Shown: positions 59,101 through 64,000 of the stretch, in pieces
Position numbering within the stretch: the stretch's first letter is position 1
How the letters are laid out: each line of letters begins with the position of its first letter
Source: Escallonia rubra
Taxonomy: Eukaryota > Streptophyta > Magnoliopsida > Escalloniales > Escalloniaceae
Assembly (NCBI GenBank): GCA_033065855.1
Contig: JAVXUO010001088.1
Span: forward strand, 1-64,000
DNA: 64,000 nt
Reading direction: 5' to 3'
Notes under the pieces: generated by a model
Told to the model about the DNA's origin: nothing
The model's database searches: none
The model's input: the letters and a program-made list of their open reading frames with translations, nothing else
Program-made: the position numbers and the translations under genes

Positions 59101-61062
59101 AATGTAAGAGAATAATTGCACATATAATGTTTTTGCCTTACAAAAATAGATAAGTAAACACCTGAGCTTATACTCCCTAAATGACAAAAATTCTTCACAT
59201 CAGTTCCAAACAATGACAGAAATATCCTAATTGACCTTGGAAAGGATTATATACTTCTATCCTAGGTAGCACGGACATGGACACGGTGTCGGACACCGAC
59301 ATCGACGGGAACACCGGACACCACAATTTCTAAAAAATCAAATTTTGGACACCGCTATTTTTTAATATATATCAAATACATTCCACAACCTAAAATAACA
59401 AACAATAATGAAAAACTACTAAATCAAGGAATTCAAATAAATACAAGTCATACTTAAACATTTATTTGGTACTAGACAAAAAAGCTGAGTAAAAAAAAAA
59501 AAAAGAGGGACTTACATTAGAATGCACGACAAAGGGAGAAAAAAAAAGGGAAAGACACGAGAGAGGGAAGGGACTTTCAGTAACAAGAAGAAAAAAGGAA
59601 GGAGACGACTGACGAGATGGGGATACAAAGAGAAGGAGACCTGTGGGTCAGCGACGATGACGACGGAGGACCTCTGGCGACGATGGCGAGAGCTCTGGCA
59701 ACGGTGGACAGATCTGTCGGCTTCGATATCCGGCAACACCGGCGACTTTCAGATCTGTCGGCTCCGGCGACAGCTCCAGCAACACCGGCGACGAGAGAGA
59801 AGAAGTCGGCTGACATATTAGCGCACTCGTGAGGTGAGAGAGAAGAAGACGAACCCCGAAATTAGTTCAATTAATCTCAAATTGGCCCCAAACGGTCCGA
59901 CACTACTCCATGCCGTGTCCGACACTTCTCGACGAAGTGTCTGACACGGTGTCGGAAATTATTAAAAAAAAATAAAAATTAGGACACCGATTAGCCGTGT
60001 CCGACACGTGTCGGCCGGTGTCCAGAAGGTGTCGGGGTGTCCGTTCATTTAGGATACCATACCTCCACTTAGGAGATGTGTCGGTGCTGCCTAGCTTCTA
60101 TCTCAAGTAGTGACAGATTGATTCAGTAACAGTTTCTCAGTCTTTTAACATACGACACTGAGAACAGATAGTAGTCCCCCCTCTTTAATTAGATTTTCTC
60201 GCTTTGGCTTTTGCAGTATATATAATCATTAAATCGTCTTAGTTTTTATCCAATTTGACTTGTCAAACGATACTTGTTTAATCTATGATAATTATTATAT
60301 GAGTTCAATTCCATGCTACACGTACCAAGTTCTATCTTAAAATTTCGCAAAAGTTTCCAGTTGAACGGGTAAAACAACATATAAAGCCTTTTGGTCCCAG
60401 TAAGTTTTATACTTGTAATCACACCATATAATAGGTGCTAAAAGCACGTTAACGACAAAGTACGCCCATTTAGCGGCAAAGTACGACTAGTAGCGACAAA
60501 ACAAGGCGCGGACAAAAACTAACCACGATATAGAGCAGGGAAGAAAGGGCAATAGTGCGGTATCGACCCAGATATGAATCAGCGACGAAAGCACCCAAAA
60601 GAGGCAGAAGCATTGACGTGCCGGACCACAGGTTCACGTTCTCGGCAGCGGCCGCAGTGGATTGGCCGAGAGGCCCCGTCAAGAAGGTAATGAGGTTGGC
60701 ACTTATGCCGTAATAAGCAAACCTCTCAGCCACTTCAACACCTGAAAATTGATTGCAGTTGATATATTACACCCTTTTGTTACGCCTTATGCCTGGCACC
60801 AAGAGTGCCTCAAGGACAGAACCCGACCCATTAACGACAAAATATGCTTCATAGCGACGAAACAAATAACATGTAGAATCTTTAGCGGCGAATTGTCTGT
60901 ACCTATTATGAAGGCTGCGGATCTCCATTTGCCGGATTCGGACCGGTTGACCGGAAGGCCCTTGTAGTTGACGACACCCTCGACGACGTCGTCGAGGAGT
61001 GGTGCCTCGAGCCCGGAAGTTTCGGGGTCGGCGCGGATGCCGGTGGCGGCTGCCACGGCCAT
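56179..61062 (-). CDS. NRT1/PTR family (NPF, POT) transporter, NPF5-like
   Basis: Exons (minus strand): 61062-60903, 60741-60524, 58075-57528, 56995-56179. They join in phase to 1,743 nt (580 aa), the usual family length. It is a proton-coupled carrier of nitrate, peptides or other small solutes in a membrane with 12 predicted helices. The ExxER motif reads EVAERF at 56-61, followed by [19 protein letters not shown]. Further family blocks are [61 protein letters not shown] and [20 protein letters not shown]. The start MAVAAATG was chosen for length and context (ATGG); an in-frame upstream ATG at 61212 would add 50 unlikely residues. The final codons sit on CGGGTAAGT, a strong splice-donor-like sequence, so the C-terminal end is less certain. 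Wording of the conserved blocks suggests NPF5, but the substrate cannot be told. Confidence 0.92.
59262..60094. mobile_element. TIR element in intron 2 of the transporter gene
   Basis: The ends are CTAGGTAGCACGGACAT and, read inward, CTAGGCAGCACCGACAC. CTTCTATC flanks both sides (59254-59261 and 60095-60102), an 8-bp target duplication (9 bp with one mismatch). Sub-terminal sequence is dense in GTGTCGGACACCG-like repeats. The core has a GA-rich tract and CGGCGAC blocks. This points to a hAT or Mutator non-autonomous family related in design to 22908-23678. Confidence 0.75.
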
Positions 61063-61212
61063 ATGTTCAAGCCAGCCTCGCCAGTCAGCAGACACCAGCA
61101 GACAGATTTTCGACTTTTCTTTTATCTTTCTGGCGCTTTGCTTGACTCTTGCACATGTCTTCACCATATAATATCTAATATAATATAATAATGATTTTAT
61201 GTTATACTCCAC

Positions 61213-61600
61213 CGTAGTACATATATGACTGTCCAGCCATTTTTTTTACCGTAGTTTTATAAACTTGGTTTAGCTAGTCCAAACCAATTGGTTAATCTAT
61301 TTAGTTTGAGCTTAATCCAGGTCAAAGTCTAGATAGGCTATGAGGGTTACTAGTTAGTTTGATCTTGACTTGGTTTGTCTTCCCGATTTGAGATTCATCA
61401 TGTGTTTTTGAATTAGAATGGTATTCCTTTTTGTCCTAGAATTGAGATTCAAAGAAATTTAAGGAGGAGAAGAGTAATGGCCGGTTTCGACTAAATCGGC
61501 AGGTTCACGCTTAATCAATCGGTTCCCCATGTGAACCATCGGTAAGGTCATTGAGGCCTTTTTCTGTTGTTGTCTCTTTTGGTCTTATCTTTTAGAGCCA
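61213..61600. other. Upstream region of the transporter gene
   Basis: AT-rich sequence without a recognised gene. A TATA-rich run (ATATAATATAATAATG) lies at about 61165-61200, upstream of the chosen ATG on the minus strand. Confidence 0.35.
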
Positions 61601-61609
61601 ATAAGGACG

Positions 61610-62060
61610 ACTGTGGCGAACCACATCGGAGAAAATCTCCAGAAGAATTTTGATTCAGAGTCACCATCTTATTTAATTAAAAATTGGAAAAACCTATAAA
61701 TGACTCTAAAATGTCCACAAGGACGACCAATCTCTCAAAAACCAAGAGATGGGTCCGGGAACTAATTTACGAAGCAGGAAGGTGTTAGACACCCGCCACA
61801 CTTTTGGTCTCTACTTCATTTTTTTAATGATTATCGGCCTTATAACATGTAGCATGAGAAACATGATAAAACTCATCCTAAGTTAATTTTTATCCTTTGG
61901 CTTGAACTCGACATGGGAGGTCGAATTGCTTACGTATCCTGTCGAACTAATTGAAATCAAAGCCGTCGTAGTTCAACTCCGATCCTATGAGAAGTAATCT
62001 ACATTTCGGTACCTGACATAGACAAAGAAATGTAAAAGACTCTTTTTATGTTTTTGAATA
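61610..62060. repeat. Ogre/Tat-type LTR or leader fragment
   Basis: Blocks such as GATTCAGAGTCACCATCTTA, GGAAGGTGTTAGACACCCGC and GCTTACGTATCCTGTCG match a sequence pattern I know from large plant Ty3/gypsy elements. No ends or coding domains are present. Confidence 0.4.
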
Positions 62061-62131
62061 GAAATATGATTACGGGGTGGGGAGGCAATCTATATTGTTA
62101 GCCCTATAGTTATTTAACCTAGAATTATATT

Positions 62132-62935
62132 TGATTTTGATGATAACCAACATTAATGATTATGTTGTCTAACATGCATTGAGTTCATGAAGCGATATGT
62201 ACAATCTCATACTCATGCAAACGGACAATTAGACAAACAAATCGATCAAAGATACTCAACAGAACGCTTCAAAGACAGAATACTTCGATTGAATTGTACA
62301 ATGCTTTAAATCTTACTTTGTAACTAGATATAGAGAGTTGATGGTATCGATGACTGTGACCTAGAAATTGCTTATAAGTTTCCCTTGCATGCATATACTT
62401 TTTCGTACTTTGAAAATAGGGTAAATTATATTTTCAGGAATATAGTCGACTGCAATGGAGTGCAGTCGACTACAAGTTGGGTAGTGAGTTGTTACATTTG
62501 ACAGCATTCTAATGTAGTTGACTGCAATAAATTCCATTAGCATATTACAGTTGACTGCATTGGAATACAGTCGACTGCAATTGAAAATTTTGAATTTTCA
62601 ACGGTTACTTTGGGAATATAATCGACTGCGTTTACCGTTTGGCGTATTTAATCCCCTACCTACTTCCACATGGTCATAATAGTTTCCACATCTATATAAA
62701 TTCATTTTGGGCATAGTTTTGATTCATCAATTGCATTCAAAGCCCTCTTATTTTGCAAGCTCATAGCTAATATTAAATCTCTCTCAGTTTTTATTGTTTT
62801 CTCATCCAATTTAAGAGAGCATCTATTGTGAGCTTACATTTGAGAGATATATGCTTTCACAAGTCATAATACACTAATCTCTCTTATTCTATTATTCTAA
62901 AGCTTAAACTTGTACTCATCTACTTCTTGAGAGTG
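62132..62935 (+). repeat. Candidate LTR (copia SIRE-like) with palindromic motif repeats
   Basis: Starts TGATTTTGATGATAACCAAC, a wording common in SIRE-type copia LTRs. It holds seven variants of AGTCGACTGCA between 62441 and 62632 and a leader-like T-rich region to about 62930. The right end appears cut by the next element. There is no partner LTR in the window. Confidence 0.4.
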
Positions 62936-62939
62936 AACA

Positions 62940-64000
62940 GGATGGCGGTCGATGGTCCGTATCAAGGGTGCAGCGTCAAGGGTCTGATCACAGTAATCCA
63001 ATTATCTTTCTCTCACTAGAAATCCAGAGAGAATGAGTTTTAGAGAGAGAAAGTGAAAATGTCAAATGAGGGAGAAGTCCTTGAATAAACTCCAAAGTCC
63101 ACTATATATAGGCACAAATGCGCGCGTGTCATCGGTCGACACGTGTCGTCCTCCGGGAGTGACACGTCACTGGAGGGGGTCCCACAGTATTGATTGTCCG
63201 TCGAATTTCCGGTCCCCGAGTTTGTGCCGCCCGCGGTAGCATGGTCAGAGTAGCCCGTTGCCCCAGCCTCCAGTCTAAGCCCTTACTGAATCCCACGAGA
63301 TGCGTCATGAGATGCGCCGAGATCCTGGCAGCGGTGAGGGTTGCCCCAGCAGCCAACTGCCAGGTGGGCCGAACGCGATGCCCTCCGAGGACCTGCTCCC
63401 GTCCCGGAGTGACCCGGGGGTAATTGCCCTGGCGGTGTCGATGATCAATGGTAACATGAGCGTACATGCTCACAGCTCGATACTCAGAGTCCGTGGCGGT
63501 GGGTCTTCGTGCCGGAGCACTACGAGCAGAGCCCCCCGAAGCCCGTCTGTTGATTGTGCGGGCGAGGGCCGGAGCCCTCGATCGATTGTGCCGGCGAGGG
63601 CTTTAGGGTTGCGAGCCTGTCCCGTCGCGAGGGCCGGAGCCCTGTCAGTTGATTGAGCCTGCGAGGGCTTTAGGGTTGCGAGCCCGTCCTGCCGCGAGGG
63701 CCGGAGCCCTGTCAGTGGATTGAGCCAGCGAGGGCTTTAGGGTTACGAGCCCGTCCCGCCGCGAGGGCCGGAGCCTGTCAGTCGATTGAGTCGGCGAGGG
63801 CTTTAGGGTTGCGAGCCCGTCCCGCCGCGAGGGCCGGAGCCTTGTCAGTTGATTGAGCCGGCGAGGGCTTTAGGGTTGCGAGCCTGTCCGGCCGCGAGGG
63901 CCGGGGCCTTGTCAGTTGATTAAGCCGGCGAGGGCTTTAGGGTTGCGAGCCCGTCCCGCCGCTAGGGCCGGGGCCTGTTAGTTAATTGAGCTGGCGACAC
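62940..64000 (-). repeat. GC-rich LTR of a minus-strand retrotransposon (incomplete)
   Basis: Minus-strand TATA signal CCTATATATAGTGG (63102-63115) lies upstream, in that orientation, of a leader-like region (62960-63090). On the far side come GC-rich U3-like sequence and the 67-bp tandem repeat. The element runs off the window and no coding domain is visible. The ORFs at 63129-63656 look like chance frames in GC-rich DNA. Confidence 0.4.
63535..64000. repeat. 67-bp tandem repeat, at least six units, open at the window end
   Basis: CTTTAGGGTT recurs at 63601, 63668, 63735, 63801, 63868 and 63935 (spacing 67, 67, 66, 67, 67). Each unit reads roughly GGCGAGGGCTTTAGGGTTGC, then GAGCCCGTCCCGCCGCGAGG and GCCGGAGCCCTGTCAGTTGA. 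Units differ by a few bases. A partial, more diverged unit precedes them. Confidence 0.9.

Noticed and set aside
63129-63656. Several open frames in GC-rich DNA
   Set aside because: They overlap on both strands, match no family and sit in LTR-like sequence next to a tandem repeat.
63535-64000. CRISPR-like array
   Set aside because: The 67-bp units are contiguous, without unique spacers, in a plant genome; this is a plain tandem repeat.

Overview
The window is nuclear DNA of a flowering plant, most likely a eudicot. It carries a DYW-type PPR gene, a many-exon cytosolic isoleucyl-tRNA synthetase gene and an NRT1/PTR-family transporter gene. These sit in AT-rich DNA filled with copia, Ty3/gypsy, LINE, SINE, TRIM and Mutator-like elements. 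I see no bacterial, viral or organellar gene organisation.

Layout. 1-2.6 kb holds the intronless PPR gene (plus strand). 2.6-6.4 kb holds a Mutator-like MITE and the 3' half of a Ty1/copia element (minus strand, with its LTR). 6.4-15 kb is a decayed Ty3/gypsy element of the Tat kind (minus strand: LTR, primer-binding site, gag, protease, RT, RNase H, integrase) with an extra antisense gene on the plus strand. 15-16.7 kb has a short retroinsertion. 16.75-43.97 kb is one gene, the isoleucyl-tRNA synthetase (minus strand). I could join 26 exons in frame into 1,158 codons plus stop. Its introns hold at least nine recognisable repeats. 44-56 kb is gene-free: a TIR element carrying a piece of a 2-oxoglutarate dioxygenase gene, a non-LTR insertion with a clear target-site duplication, a copia gag-protease remnant, and a LINE into which a TRIM and a tRNA-derived SINE have inserted. 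56.2-61.1 kb is the transporter gene (minus strand, four exons, 580 codons). 61.2-64 kb holds LTR pieces and ends in a 67-bp tandem repeat that runs off the window.

The three host genes are ordinary nuclear genes with unrelated jobs: organelle RNA editing, cytosolic translation and membrane transport. They do not form a cluster. I found no convincing new multi-gene system. The most unusual content is structural: the antisense gene with its own promoter in the Tat element, the dioxygenase-carrying TIR element, the LINE/TRIM/SINE nest, a group of TIR elements with GGT/CCA-rich cores, a GC-AG intron in the synthetase gene, and the terminal 67-bp repeat with a telomere-like heptamer in every unit.

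Exon edges were set by reading splice signals and codon phase by eye, guided by general knowledge of the protein families. No alignment or transcript data were available.
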